A stretch of DNA of 64,000 nt from positions 62,001 through 126,000 of the IMG/VR virus record IMGVR_UViG_3300021181_000006; one strand, written 5' to 3'. The stretch comes from a virus. The notes beneath the pieces are model-generated. The model did no database searches, had not been told where the DNA came from, and was given only the letters and a program-made list of their open reading frames with translations. A program made the position numbers and the translations under genes. Shown piece after piece: positions 49,898 through 57,509 of this stretch (position 1 is the first letter of the stretch; every line of letters begins with the position of its first letter).

Positions 49898-50731
49898 GGC
49901 TTTGTGGGGGAATAGGCAGACCCGTCAGACTTCGTGCTTGACATGAGCGGCAGACTCATATCATGAAAGATATGAGTCAACTTACTTGTGCCAAGTGTGG
50001 TCAACCTAGGGATAAAGGACGTAGGATATGCCGAAGCTGTTATCTTTCTGAAAAGAAAATAACAGCCAAAGCACGTCATGCAGTCCAGGGTAGATATATG
50101 TATCACTTAGTGTGTAAGGCTTGTAATGCCAAATACACTGTAGCGAGAAAAAGCTCTCAGTTTTGTCCTGTGTGTAGAGATTTAAGGAATGTTAAACCGA
50201 TTCATATTAATGAATATGTTTATAATTCTGAAATGAGTAAAAAAACAGGTCATACTTGGGAGCATAGATGTATAGCTGAATCAGTAGTTGGAAGAAAGCT
50301 TCATACCAATGAAGTAGTCCATCATATGGATCATAATCCTAAAAATAATCAGCTAGAAAATCTCCTCGTCATATCAAGAGTGATGCATATAAAACTACAT
50401 CGTTATCTAGATGATCATAGAGTCATTATGGAGCAATCCATACATGAGAATTTCGAGAATTGCTGGAATAGCCTCATAACTCCTATAACTACAGCATGGT
50501 TGGAAACAACGGGTGCGAAAGTCATAAAAATATGGGAGATTGGCCAATCAGCAGCCGAGCCTCAAACTATACGAGTAGATGAGGAAGGTTCAGAGACTAT
50601 GCACGAAACATCCCACGTGGATGAAGATATAGTCCAGACTACAACAGCCGTGCTGGCTAGCGAAAGCTAGAGTAGTAAGAAAATCTGATGTCCGCAAGGA
50701 CGTGTCGGTTCGAGTCCGACCAGAGCTACCA
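49898..50731 (+). tRNA. tRNA-Leu(TAA) split by a group I intron
   Basis: Exon 1 49898-49932, exon 2 50680-50731. Acceptor GGCTTTG/CAGAGCT, ACCA; joined anticodon arm TCAGA-CTTAAAA-TCTGA; variable arm GTCC-GCAA-GGAC; T arm GTCGG/CCGAC. The intron sits after U34 of the UAA anticodon, the same place as the trnL(UAA) intron of cyanobacteria and chloroplasts. Core elements: GGCCAATCAGCAGCCGAGCC (~50546), TTCAGAGACTA (~50590), GATATAGTCCAGACTACAAC (50626). Intron ends in G50679. Confidence 0.88.
49963..50670 (+). CDS. Intron-encoded HNH homing endonuclease
   Basis: 235 aa inside the tRNA-Leu intron. Zinc knuckles CAKCGQPRDKGRRICRSC and CKACNAKY...FCPVC; HNH_3 core WEHRCIAESVVGRKL, EVVHHMDHNPKNNQLENLL, MHIKLHRYL. 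The C-terminal ~45 codons coincide with the intron's catalytic core. Mobilises the intron into intronless tRNA-Leu alleles. Confidence 0.9.
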   Translation: MKDMSQLTCAKCGQPRDKGRRICRSCYLSEKKITAKARHAVQGRYMYHLVCKACNAKYTVARKSSQFCPVCRDLRNVKPIHINEYVYNSEMSKKTGHTWEHRCIAESVVGRKLHTNEVVHHMDHNPKNNQLENLLVISRVMHIKLHRYLDDHRVIMEQSIHENFENCWNSLITPITTAWLETTGAKVIKIWEIGQSAAEPQTIRVDEEGSETMHETSHVDEDIVQTTTAVLASES

Positions 50732-50735
50732 ATAA

Positions 50736-50981
50736 ATGGGTATTATCCTCAGCATCACTCTTGCAGTGATGCTTTTTATCTTAAATATTTTCTTTGCTGA
50801 GTATCTCTCTACGAAACATACCTTGAGAAACTTAAAGCTATACAAACAGCTGAATATAGAAACCATTTACACAACAGATGAGATACGTAAGCTCATCGTG
50901 AAATTCCGATGGATTATGGCAGTCATCATCCTGAATATCTTACTTATCATTACTGGAATGGTATTAGATCTCTATGTCTGA
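50736..50981 (+). CDS. Two-TM membrane protein with K-x-L-N-I motif
   Basis: 81 aa. TM helices at ~3-22 and ~58-78; the loop carries LKLYKQLNIETIYTTDEIRK, a copy of the recurring motif. Unknown. Confidence 0.65.
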   Translation: MGIILSITLAVMLFILNIFFAEYLSTKHTLRNLKLYKQLNIETIYTTDEIRKLIVKFRWIMAVIILNILLIITGMVLDLYV

Positions 50982-51267
50982 AAAACGCCCACTCATCGAC
51001 TCGGAAGTCGCAACACTTATTATTTGGATATTAGGAGTAATACTGATAGTAGGTATTATATGCGATACATTCTGTTTCTTTCGTAAAAAAAGAGCAGAAC
51101 AGTATAATAATTTGGTACAGGCTATCGCTAACGCTAAAACACCAGAAGAACGCGCTACATTTTCACGAGAATTAGAGATTCTTGATATCGATAAGGCTGC
51201 AAGTGATATCACTGAAGAAGCTCTGCTATTGGATCACGCAATTCAGAAAACAGCTACAAAAGAGTAA
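50974..51267 (+). CDS. Single-TM protein
   Basis: 97 aa: TM helix (TLIIWILGVILIVGIICDTF) followed by a charged cytoplasmic helix. Overlaps the preceding membrane protein gene by 8 nt; they may work together. Confidence 0.65.
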   Translation: MSEKRPLIDSEVATLIIWILGVILIVGIICDTFCFFRKKRAEQYNNLVQAIANAKTPEERATFSRELEILDIDKAASDITEEALLLDHAIQKTATKE

Positions 51268-51269
51268 CT

Positions 51270-51593
51270 ATGAACGTATTCGACATCGGAGTCCTGATTC
51301 GGCAAACCTTTGTCGAATATGATCTTCTTTTAGACTTTAACTTTTATATATCTGATGAATATGCGATGATGTGCTATCCTGAAACAAATAGTTACATGAT
51401 ATTTAGACTCGGTGGCACTCTGCCATGGATGAACCTGCGTCCTTGTGCTTATGGACGTTTACTGCAGTTTGATTTCGACTTTCCTCAGACACTCATGACC
51501 CTTGGCCTCCAGACTGACGAAGTCTATCAATATCTCTTGAGAACTGGCAGGAGTAAACCGATCACCGAACAATACCTTTCAGATTTTTTGTAA
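51270..51593 (+). CDS. Hypothetical protein
   Basis: 107 aa. GVLIRQTFVEYDLLLDFNFY resembles the helix-strand opening of several small proteins here. Unknown. Confidence 0.65.
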   Translation: MNVFDIGVLIRQTFVEYDLLLDFNFYISDEYAMMCYPETNSYMIFRLGGTLPWMNLRPCAYGRLLQFDFDFPQTLMTLGLQTDEVYQYLLRTGRSKPITEQYLSDFL

Positions 51594-52000
51594 GTACCTA
51601 GGTAGTAGCATTAAAAGTGTGCATCGTAAGAGTGAGAGTCATGACTTTGTTTGAGCGATAAAGGTGCCTAGAAGATAGGGAACGCCCTCAACCCGCAAGG
51701 GAGTCGCTACAGCCTTCTTTCTGGACTGATATCAGCATGCCATATGCCCCTCACCAGGGCTCAGTATACCTTGCAAGGGACAACGCCTGAACAGCGACAG
51801 TCCAAACTGTGGCAGCAGAAAGAATGACCCAACAGATGATGACTGATATGACGTTATGTTTGTTTATCTTTATGATCTCGTTCAGGACCAGATCCACATA
51901 ATAACGTTATATGAGTAGAGTAAGATAATCGAGACTCTCTTTGGTTTAATAACACACCTAGGTATTTATATCATTTTTTAGGATATAAGAGATTTGATAC
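51594..52000 (+). other. Gene-free structured stretch; candidate ncRNA
   Basis: About 400 nt without a gene before the split tRNA. Palindromic ACCTAGGT occurs near both ends (51598, 51955); CCC-GCAA-GGG tetraloop hairpin (51691-51700), shared as ACCCGCAAGGGAG with 59239; ATAACGTTAT near 51901. Structured RNA or a remnant mobile element; no family recognised. Confidence 0.4.
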
Positions 52001-52746
52001 GCGTCTGTAGCTCAATGGTAGAGCAGTGGACTTTTGTAATGGAAGCTTCATGTAGTAATACATGAATGAACATTTCGCTATATGCGGGAACACCCTCAGA
52101 GCCTGAAGTACCGAAAGGTAACAATCTTCAGGATTGGGCAATCCGCAGGAAACTTATAGACCTTATGATTAGTAATCATATACTCTCATTAAAAGGGGAG
52201 TATTATGCATGCAAAATCAAAAGGATTATTAGGAGAGCTAATGATAGCTAAGGATCTGGTTGAGTTCGGTTTTGAAGTTTTCACCGAATTAGGCGATAAC
52301 TCTAAAGTCGATCTTATTGGTTTATATGACTATAAACCATATAAGTTTCAAGTAAAAGCAGCAACTACCACTCAGCATGGAGTTGTTATGCTTGATTCAA
52401 GAAAATCAGGACCTAACTATCATTTCAGGTACGAAGCAAAACATGCAGATATATTCGCAATATATGTCCTAGATAGGAATATTATTGCTTATGTATCTGC
52501 AGAAATGCTATTATCTGGCATCTCTGTGACATTGAGAATCGATCCGGCTGCAAATAACCAAACAGCAAATGTTAGGTATATTGCAGACTATCGAGATCCT
52601 ATGAGGCTCCTCAGAGACTATACGCGAAACACCCAAACTCTGGGTGATGATATAGTCCAGACTACAACAGCAGCAACGCTGGTTCGTGAAAACGAAAGTA
52701 GTAGGTAATCCACGGGTTGGCAGTTCAAATCTGCCCAGACGCACCA
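52001..52746 (+). tRNA. tRNA split by a group I intron, probably Lys(TTT)
   Basis: Acceptor GCGTCTG/CAGACGC, ACCA, D arm GCTC...GAGC, T arm GGCAG/CTGCC. With exon 1 ending at 52034 and exon 2 starting at 52706 the anticodon arm is GTGGA-CTTTTAA-TCCAC = Lys(UUU), supported by a P1 pairing CTTT/GAAG and a ...GG intron end. Splicing one base earlier gives Thr(UGU), but a Thr(TGT) gene already exists at 48397. Intron core: GGGCAATCCGCAGG (~52136), CAGAGACTATAC (~52611), GATATAGTCCAGACTACAAC (52649). Confidence 0.8.
52205..52708 (+). CDS. Intron-encoded PD-(D/E)XK homing endonuclease
   Basis: 167 aa. KGLLGELMIAKDLVEFGFEV, SKVDLIGLY, YKFQVKAATTT give the E...D...Q/E-x-K core of the I-Ssp6803I-like PD-(D/E)XK group, known from tRNA introns. 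The C-terminal DDIVQTTTA matches the HNH protein of the other intron because both are read from the shared intron core. Its TAA stop overlaps the first bases of exon 2. Confidence 0.82.
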   Translation: MHAKSKGLLGELMIAKDLVEFGFEVFTELGDNSKVDLIGLYDYKPYKFQVKAATTTQHGVVMLDSRKSGPNYHFRYEAKHADIFAIYVLDRNIIAYVSAEMLLSGISVTLRIDPAANNQTANVRYIADYRDPMRLLRDYTRNTQTLGDDIVQTTTAATLVRENESSR

Positions 52747-52769
52747 CCCTTATTTCATGAAAGCCATCT

Positions 52770-53093
52770 ATGCCACCTAGAAAACCCATGGGTCTTGGCA
52801 CAATATATACACCTAAGAAAATATCATGGCAAACTATTCTACAACCATTGCTAGATGCACATGAAGCACGCCTTACTGATATAGAGAGAAATCTTGGTCT
52901 TGGTTATCCCTTTACGATAAAACACGAGCATAATGTGATTTTTATCTGTTATAGAGATAGGCTGCACGCTGTGAGGCCTGGACACTCTCCAGACCCAACT
53001 ACGTATTATAGTGAGTCTATTACCTCGTATACGTTGGTCACGGAACAAGGCTTAATGAATAAACATCATGAGTTTACATTACTACCATGGTAA
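52770..53093 (+). CDS. Small protein, LTDIER tandem family (1 of 5)
   Basis: 107 aa. HEARLTDIERNLGLGYPFTI; the L-T-D-I-E-R-x-L-x-[IL]-x-[YF]-P motif recurs in the next four genes. Unknown. Confidence 0.65.
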   Translation: MPPRKPMGLGTIYTPKKISWQTILQPLLDAHEARLTDIERNLGLGYPFTIKHEHNVIFICYRDRLHAVRPGHSPDPTTYYSESITSYTLVTEQGLMNKHHEFTLLPW

Positions 53094-53104
53094 ATGGTGG
53101 ACCT

Positions 53105-53389
53105 ATGCTCTATACCTATCAATGGATAGAAATCCATCGACCATTCTTAATGGCTCATATGGCACGTCTTACTGATATAGAAAGACAGCTCGATATTGGA
53201 TTTCCATTCAAGCTTATACATAAGCCATTCGGAAGAATGGAATATAGGCATGAACTCTATAAGAATTACTTTCATATTAAAGGGATTCAGAACTTTATAT
53301 CCTATCATGCTCATGGATCATTCTTATCTGAAGAAGATGGAGATATACTGGATAACATCCGTAAGCAATTTGTAGTCGAGCCATGTTAA
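53105..53389 (+). CDS. Small protein, LTDIER tandem family (2 of 5)
   Basis: 94 aa from ATG 53105 (53087 possible). MARLTDIERQLDIGFPFKLI. Unknown. Confidence 0.65.
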   Translation: MLYTYQWIEIHRPFLMAHMARLTDIERQLDIGFPFKLIHKPFGRMEYRHELYKNYFHIKGIQNFISYHAHGSFLSEEDGDILDNIRKQFVVEPC

Positions 53390-53646
53390 ATTGGCATGTC
53401 GTTTTTTCTAATACTCTCAGAGTACATGAAGATGGTCTCACTCCCATGGAGAAACAGCTCAATATTGGATACCCTATACTTATCTCTATGATGAACCCTA
53501 AGAACGGATTGCAATATAAGATGCATCTCTATAAGACCTATTTCATCGAAGATATTCGTCTTCACCAAAAGATTTTCTATACCGATAGCTGTCCTTGGGA
53601 CGGATGGGTGATATCCAGTATACGTGAAAGTATTAGGCTATTATGA
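53383..53646 (+). CDS. Small protein, LTDIER tandem family (3 of 5)
   Basis: 87 aa. DGLTPMEKQLNIGYPILISM then a YKMHLYKTYF strand like the fifth member (MKVYLYKDYF). Unknown. Confidence 0.65.
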   Translation: MLNWHVVFSNTLRVHEDGLTPMEKQLNIGYPILISMMNPKNGLQYKMHLYKTYFIEDIRLHQKIFYTDSCPWDGWVISSIRESIRLL

Positions 53647-53912
53647 AAATATTGAAAACAATAAGCTTTGGTGAGGCATTAGCGCCTATTATTAATCAAT
53701 ACCGTGATAAACTCACTGATATAGAGCGAGATCTCAATATTCTCTTTCCTATACGTCTAAAAAACGCCTTCATTTATGAAGATCGTATTACTATATTCTA
53801 TGGACCTCAGTCAGATACGGTGATGTTTCATCAAATCATTATGTATGACACTATGGAGGTTGAAGTACATGATGATGAACTTACATTCCAGCTGCGACAG
53901 AAAAGATCATAA
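53643..53912 (+). CDS. Small protein, LTDIER tandem family (4 of 5)
   Basis: 89 aa. DKLTDIERDLNILFPIRLKN. ATGA-linked to the third member. Unknown. Confidence 0.65.
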   Translation: MKILKTISFGEALAPIINQYRDKLTDIERDLNILFPIRLKNAFIYEDRITIFYGPQSDTVMFHQIIMYDTMEVEVHDDELTFQLRQKRS

Positions 53913-54188
53913 ATGGAAAATAGATTGACGTGGGGAGATCTCTTCCATGATGTCATGGAAGAGCGGCTATCGCGGGTGACAGAGATAGAACGGTGTATGA
54001 ATCTTACGTATCCTATTATAGTGAGGCTCCATCATCATATGAAAGTATATCTCTATAAAGATTATTTTACTTCACACTTTCCAGAAGATATTATCTCATA
54101 TCGAGTGTCGTATGCCATTATTCCTCAAATAGATAACGATGATCACTTTCTGGAAGAACTAAAAAAGACACTGACACTCATTACATAA
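53913..54188 (+). CDS. Small protein, LTDIER tandem family (5 of 5)
   Basis: 91 aa. SRVTEIERCMNLTYPIIVRL. Starts immediately after the fourth stop. Unknown. Confidence 0.65.
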   Translation: MENRLTWGDLFHDVMEERLSRVTEIERCMNLTYPIIVRLHHHMKVYLYKDYFTSHFPEDIISYRVSYAIIPQIDNDDHFLEELKKTLTLIT

Positions 54189-54300
54189 GCAACCCAGTCT
54201 CAGGTGGTTGAACATCCCAGGTTTGGGATACCTTTCGCGTTTAAACTGAAGCCTAAAGAACGTTAAAACAGAGACATGGCTTCGTAATTTCAGGAAACAC

Positions 54301-54693
54301 ATGGAATTCGCTTCTCATATGCTTACTGGTAGTATACAAACTACTGCATTATTATTTGTATGGCGTAGCTATCGTCAGCAACGGAATAAAGTATTAGATG
54401 GAGAGTTAAAGATCGATCTTGGTATTATTAAACCACCTCCTACGGAAGAGACCAAGCACGCAGATAAGACACTTGATGAAGAAATGTCTGATTATCTCGA
54501 CAGTACTCCTATCACAGACCGTATTGACTGGGAGCTACACTTATTCAGAAAAAAGTGGATGAAGCGTGAAAAACTCTTCGCGTTCACTATGTCATTGCTC
54601 TATATCGTTATTAACATCTTTTCTATTTCCTATACGATACATGAACATCAGCCTATACCGCATCATCCGGTAGTGACTCTTCATAAGAAATAA
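54301..54693 (+). CDS. Membrane-associated hypothetical protein
   Basis: 130 aa. Hydrophobic N-terminal segment (TGSIQTTALLFVW), acidic middle containing LKIDLGIIKPP, and a C-terminal TM helix (LFAFTMSLLYIVINIFSISY). Preceded by ~110 nt holding only an ATCCCA-GGTT-TGGGAT hairpin. Unknown. Confidence 0.65.
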   Translation: MEFASHMLTGSIQTTALLFVWRSYRQQRNKVLDGELKIDLGIIKPPPTEETKHADKTLDEEMSDYLDSTPITDRIDWELHLFRKKWMKREKLFAFTMSLLYIVINIFSISYTIHEHQPIPHHPVVTLHKK

Positions 54694-54703
54694 TCTTTAA
54701 AAA

Positions 54704-54780
54704 GCTCCCATGGTGTAATCGGCTAACATACCTGATTTTCAATCAGGTGACTGACGGATCGTACCCGTCTGGGAGTACCA
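54704..54780 (+). tRNA. tRNA-Glu(TTC)
   Basis: GCTCCCA/TGGGAGT acceptor, ACCA, stem CCTGA/TCAGG, loop TTTTCAA. Confidence 0.92.
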
Positions 54781-54795
54781 CTTCAAAGGATATCT

Positions 54796-55077
54796 ATGTT
54801 AAAATGCCTCGCTTGTGGCGTTGAAAAAGACATGCAAGAAAAAGAACTCTATACCTTCTGCGAACATAGGTTTATAGATGCTCCCATAGATCCATTATTA
54901 GAGTTAGATTGTCAAGGTGGACCATTGAATGATGGTTCTGGATATTGTGATTTCAGACGTGTGCTCGTATGCCATGCATGCTTTAATAAATTAGAGCCTG
55001 ATATGTGGATAGGCCAAGAATGCTGGGAACGCCTCTCTCCTATTACCCCATTTAACGAATTACCACATCTAGAATAG
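54796..55077 (+). CDS. Cys-rich zinc-binding hypothetical protein
   Basis: 93 aa. CLACGVEKDMQ at the start and CDFRRVLVCHACFNKL, CWERL later: several possible zinc ligands. Unknown. Confidence 0.65.
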   Translation: MLKCLACGVEKDMQEKELYTFCEHRFIDAPIDPLLELDCQGGPLNDGSGYCDFRRVLVCHACFNKLEPDMWIGQECWERLSPITPFNELPHLE

Positions 55078-55093
55078 GGTATAATAGCCATAG
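55078..55093 (+). promoter_or_regulatory. GGTATAA promoter box
   Basis: AGGGTATAATAGCCATAGATTC, 56 nt before the lipoprotein ATG. Confidence 0.7.
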
Positions 55094-55133
55094 ATTCAAA
55101 CAACCATAAGCCCTAATACGGCAAGGAGGATCT

Positions 55134-56114
55134 ATGCGTTATATCATGCTATTCTCAATACTTGCCGTGTTGGCAGGTTGTGGAGGGGGAGGGGGGTCCT
55201 CATCCAGCCAGACTTCTGGCGTTACACCACCCCCAACATCTGGTCCGACGCCTCCCACCGGAGTGACGTACCAGTTGTCAGACATCAACAGTGAGTGGAA
55301 TATCAAGGATTCCACTGGTGCCGTGACCGAGACGGTATTCTTCAACTCTCAGGGCCTAGAGACGGGTAATACGAATACCCTGTATATCTGGGAGCAGCAA
55401 GGCGTTCCTCAGGTCACGCAAGTGGTCTTGAATGCTTCGAATCAGTATGTGTGGTCTGAAATGATACATACCAAGTATGATCAATTCACTACCACCTATA
55501 CTGGTGTTCTCGATGCAGGTAAGGACCATATTACCGGAACTACGAGCATCGTGGATTTGCATCAGTCATCCACGAGCCCTACGATTACTACGATCACCAC
55601 GAGTAGTACATTCAGTGCTGATATCAATGGCGCAGTGATTGTAGCGCCTCCCCTGAGTGGATTTGTGAATACAGCTACGTCTACCTGGCAGATACCTGTT
55701 CCAATCGATAGCGCTACTGGTGGACCAATTTGGACGGCTACTATCCAATTTGGAGCAACAGTTGGGAATGAAGATCCCATGATTTCTGCGGTGTTGCCAC
55801 CGCTCATGGCTGGTGGTCAGTCGAATGGTACATTCACCTGGCTTTCGAATCAGTCGGAAGAAGGTGTTATGGTAGATGTCTGTGGAACAGTGCATATCAA
55901 GCTGTACTACTCATACACGAATGGAATTAGCCAACCGGCCTGGGATATCATCTATATCACCGGTACGTTATCAGCGAATGGTCAGCTCATTGTGGGTAAC
56001 TGCTATCGTGAGCAGTACAACAATGGCACTGGTCCAGGAACTGGTACTTGGAGTGGTACCACGCAATTCGGCGTCACTACGACCAGTGAACTGCTGTCTT
56101 CAAGCAACGGCTGA
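55134..56114 (+). CDS. Secreted lipoprotein
   Basis: 326 aa with AAGGAGG RBS. Signal peptide MRYIMLFSILAVLAGC with lipobox LAGC (Cys16), then a Gly5/Ser4 linker and a Pro/Thr-rich tether; the remainder is Thr/Ser/Gly-rich beta structure. Should be lipid-anchored in the envelope. Phage lipoproteins can block superinfection or alter receptors, but nothing specific is visible. GC-rich codons and isolated transcription unit suggest acquisition as a moron-type gene. Confidence 0.85.
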   Translation: MRYIMLFSILAVLAGCGGGGGSSSSQTSGVTPPPTSGPTPPTGVTYQLSDINSEWNIKDSTGAVTETVFFNSQGLETGNTNTLYIWEQQGVPQVTQVVLNASNQYVWSEMIHTKYDQFTTTYTGVLDAGKDHITGTTSIVDLHQSSTSPTITTITTSSTFSADINGAVIVAPPLSGFVNTATSTWQIPVPIDSATGGPIWTATIQFGATVGNEDPMISAVLPPLMAGGQSNGTFTWLSNQSEEGVMVDVCGTVHIKLYYSYTNGISQPAWDIIYITGTLSANGQLIVGNCYREQYNNGTGPGTGTWSGTTQFGVTTTSELLSSSNG

Positions 56115-56124
56115 TACCAGCCAC

Positions 56125-56145
56125 CAACGTCCTTTGTGGACGTTG
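56125..56145 (+). terminator. Terminator hairpin
   Basis: CAACGTCC (56125-56132) / GGACGTTG (56138-56145), 15 nt before a T run (56159-56165). Confidence 0.6.
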
Positions 56146-56176
56146 TCTTACATAACCCTTTTTTTAGAAAGAATAT

Positions 56177-56461
56177 ATGAATAATATTATCGTCGTAACA
56201 ATCTTTGTCCTATTATTTTGTGCTGCTATTATGGTCGGTATTGCCAAATGTTCTAGGACTATCGTCCACGAATATGGTGGCAAGCAAACCATTATCCTCC
56301 CTCCGAACAAGCATCTCATCAATATCTCTTGGAAAGATGGAAATCTCTGGTATCTTACTCGTGACATGGCTATTGGTGAGATTGTACAGACCTATACCTT
56401 CCAGGAAAACTCAGCAGCTGGTATCTTCCAAGGTACCATCATCATTATTGAAACGCATTAA
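56177..56461 (+). CDS. Membrane-anchored phage protein
   Basis: 94 aa. N-terminal TM helix (IIVVTIFVLLFCAAIMVGI) then a small soluble domain, NKHLINISWKDGNLWYLTRD...YTFQENS, resembling small proteins common in enterobacterial phages. Role unknown. TAATG junction downstream. Confidence 0.65.
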   Translation: MNNIIVVTIFVLLFCAAIMVGIAKCSRTIVHEYGGKQTIILPPNKHLINISWKDGNLWYLTRDMAIGEIVQTYTFQENSAAGIFQGTIIIIETH

Positions 56462-56769
56462 TGCCTGTAAAACAAACCATTAAGACCATTCAAATAGCAG
56501 GCGTTAATAAAAAATGCTGGAAGATGGGCGATCCAGTAGTGGTCGCTCTTTTAGGAGAAAACGAAAATGAAGGACGTTCAGCACGCTGCTGCTGTAGCTG
56601 CAAATACCATAAAGTACTCAAGTCACACCCATGGGTGAATGGTATGTCTATTAAACATACGCTTGGGTATGTCTGTACACAGGATATCTGGTCAGATGGC
56701 AAGGAAGCTGGTATGAACGTCATGGCCAGTGGACCACACGGACTCTGTGAGAGTTGGGAACAAAAATGA
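56461..56769 (+). CDS. Cys-rich hypothetical protein
   Basis: 102 aa. RCCCSCKYHKVLKSHPWVNG...YVCTQDIW...LCESWEQ suggests a metal site. Unknown; overlaps the next gene by 4 nt. Confidence 0.65.
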   Translation: MPVKQTIKTIQIAGVNKKCWKMGDPVVVALLGENENEGRSARCCCSCKYHKVLKSHPWVNGMSIKHTLGYVCTQDIWSDGKEAGMNVMASGPHGLCESWEQK

Positions 56770-56948
56770 ATAAGCTATTTATCAACATGGATACATGGAC
56801 CAATGATGTTGTGGCAGGAACCGCTACGCATCTAGAACTATTTAAATTACTAGGGTGTATTTTTGCAATATGTCTCGTATGCGTCACCGTACTGTATATC
56901 TTTGGATACTTCTGGCTCAAAATCTGTGACGAATTGGGAGCACCGTAA
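56766..56948 (+). CDS. Single-TM protein
   Basis: 60 aa from ATG 56766; TM helix GCIFAICLVCVTVLYIFGYF near the C-terminus. Unknown. Confidence 0.6.
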   Translation: MNKLFINMDTWTNDVVAGTATHLELFKLLGCIFAICLVCVTVLYIFGYFWLKICDELGAP

Positions 56949-57214
56949 TGGAACGAGATCAACTGACTAAGAAACAGATCAATGAAGGTGTAGAAGCATT
57001 TCTTGATAAGTTTCATGCTATACGCAAGAAAAAGGGTGTTGGTGCTTGGGTTACTACCCATGAGGCTTTAGGTTTCGTCACTGAAGAGTATCACGAGTTA
57101 AGCGATGCGGTGAGATCGAACAGGCTGAATGATGTAGAGGCTGAACTCATGGATGTTGCTATATGCTCATTGTGGGCAATAGTATCGATTCGAGCAGGAA
57201 GTATTACTAAATAA
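56948..57214 (+). CDS. MazG-like nucleotide pyrophosphohydrolase
   Basis: 88 aa. FVTEEYHELSDAVRSNRLND and EAELMDVAICSLWAI give the E-E-x-x-E...E-x-x-D metal-binding helices of MazG-like enzymes, which hydrolyse (d)NTPs or possibly alarmones. Short single-domain type. Starts at the TAATG junction. Confidence 0.75.
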   Translation: MERDQLTKKQINEGVEAFLDKFHAIRKKKGVGAWVTTHEALGFVTEEYHELSDAVRSNRLNDVEAELMDVAICSLWAIVSIRAGSITK

Positions 57215-57216
57215 CA

Positions 57217-57306
57217 GGAGAGATGGCAGAGCGGTTTATCGCGCTAGTTTTGAAAACTAGAAGGCCTGAAAGGGCTTCGGGGGTTCGAATCCCTCTCTCT
57301 CCGCCA
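57217..57306 (+). tRNA. tRNA-Ser(TGA)
   Basis: GGAGAGA/TCTCTCC acceptor, discriminator G, CCA, long variable arm, stem CTAGT/ACTAG, loop TTTGAAA. Canonical class II Ser. Confidence 0.95.
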
Positions 57307-57322
57307 ATTTAATAGGAATAAC

Positions 57323-57490
57323 ATGGATTTCGATTACTACACAGAAGAAGAGCTTAAGCGCGGTGATGATATCAAAGTGTATAAAGCCATTATGCGTCAG
57401 ATAAAGAAAGCATCGCAAGAAGTTAAGAACTGGCCTAAGTCGATGCGAGATAACATTGTTAAAAGAACTACTACCATTGATAGTAATTAA
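57323..57490 (+). CDS. Small hypothetical protein
   Basis: 55 aa (MDFDYYTEEELKRGDDIK...), RBS TAGGAAT. Charged, helical. Unknown. Confidence 0.6.
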   Translation: MDFDYYTEEELKRGDDIKVYKAIMRQIKKASQEVKNWPKSMRDNIVKRTTTIDSN

Positions 57491-57509
57491 TCAAAGATAA
57501 GAATTATAT

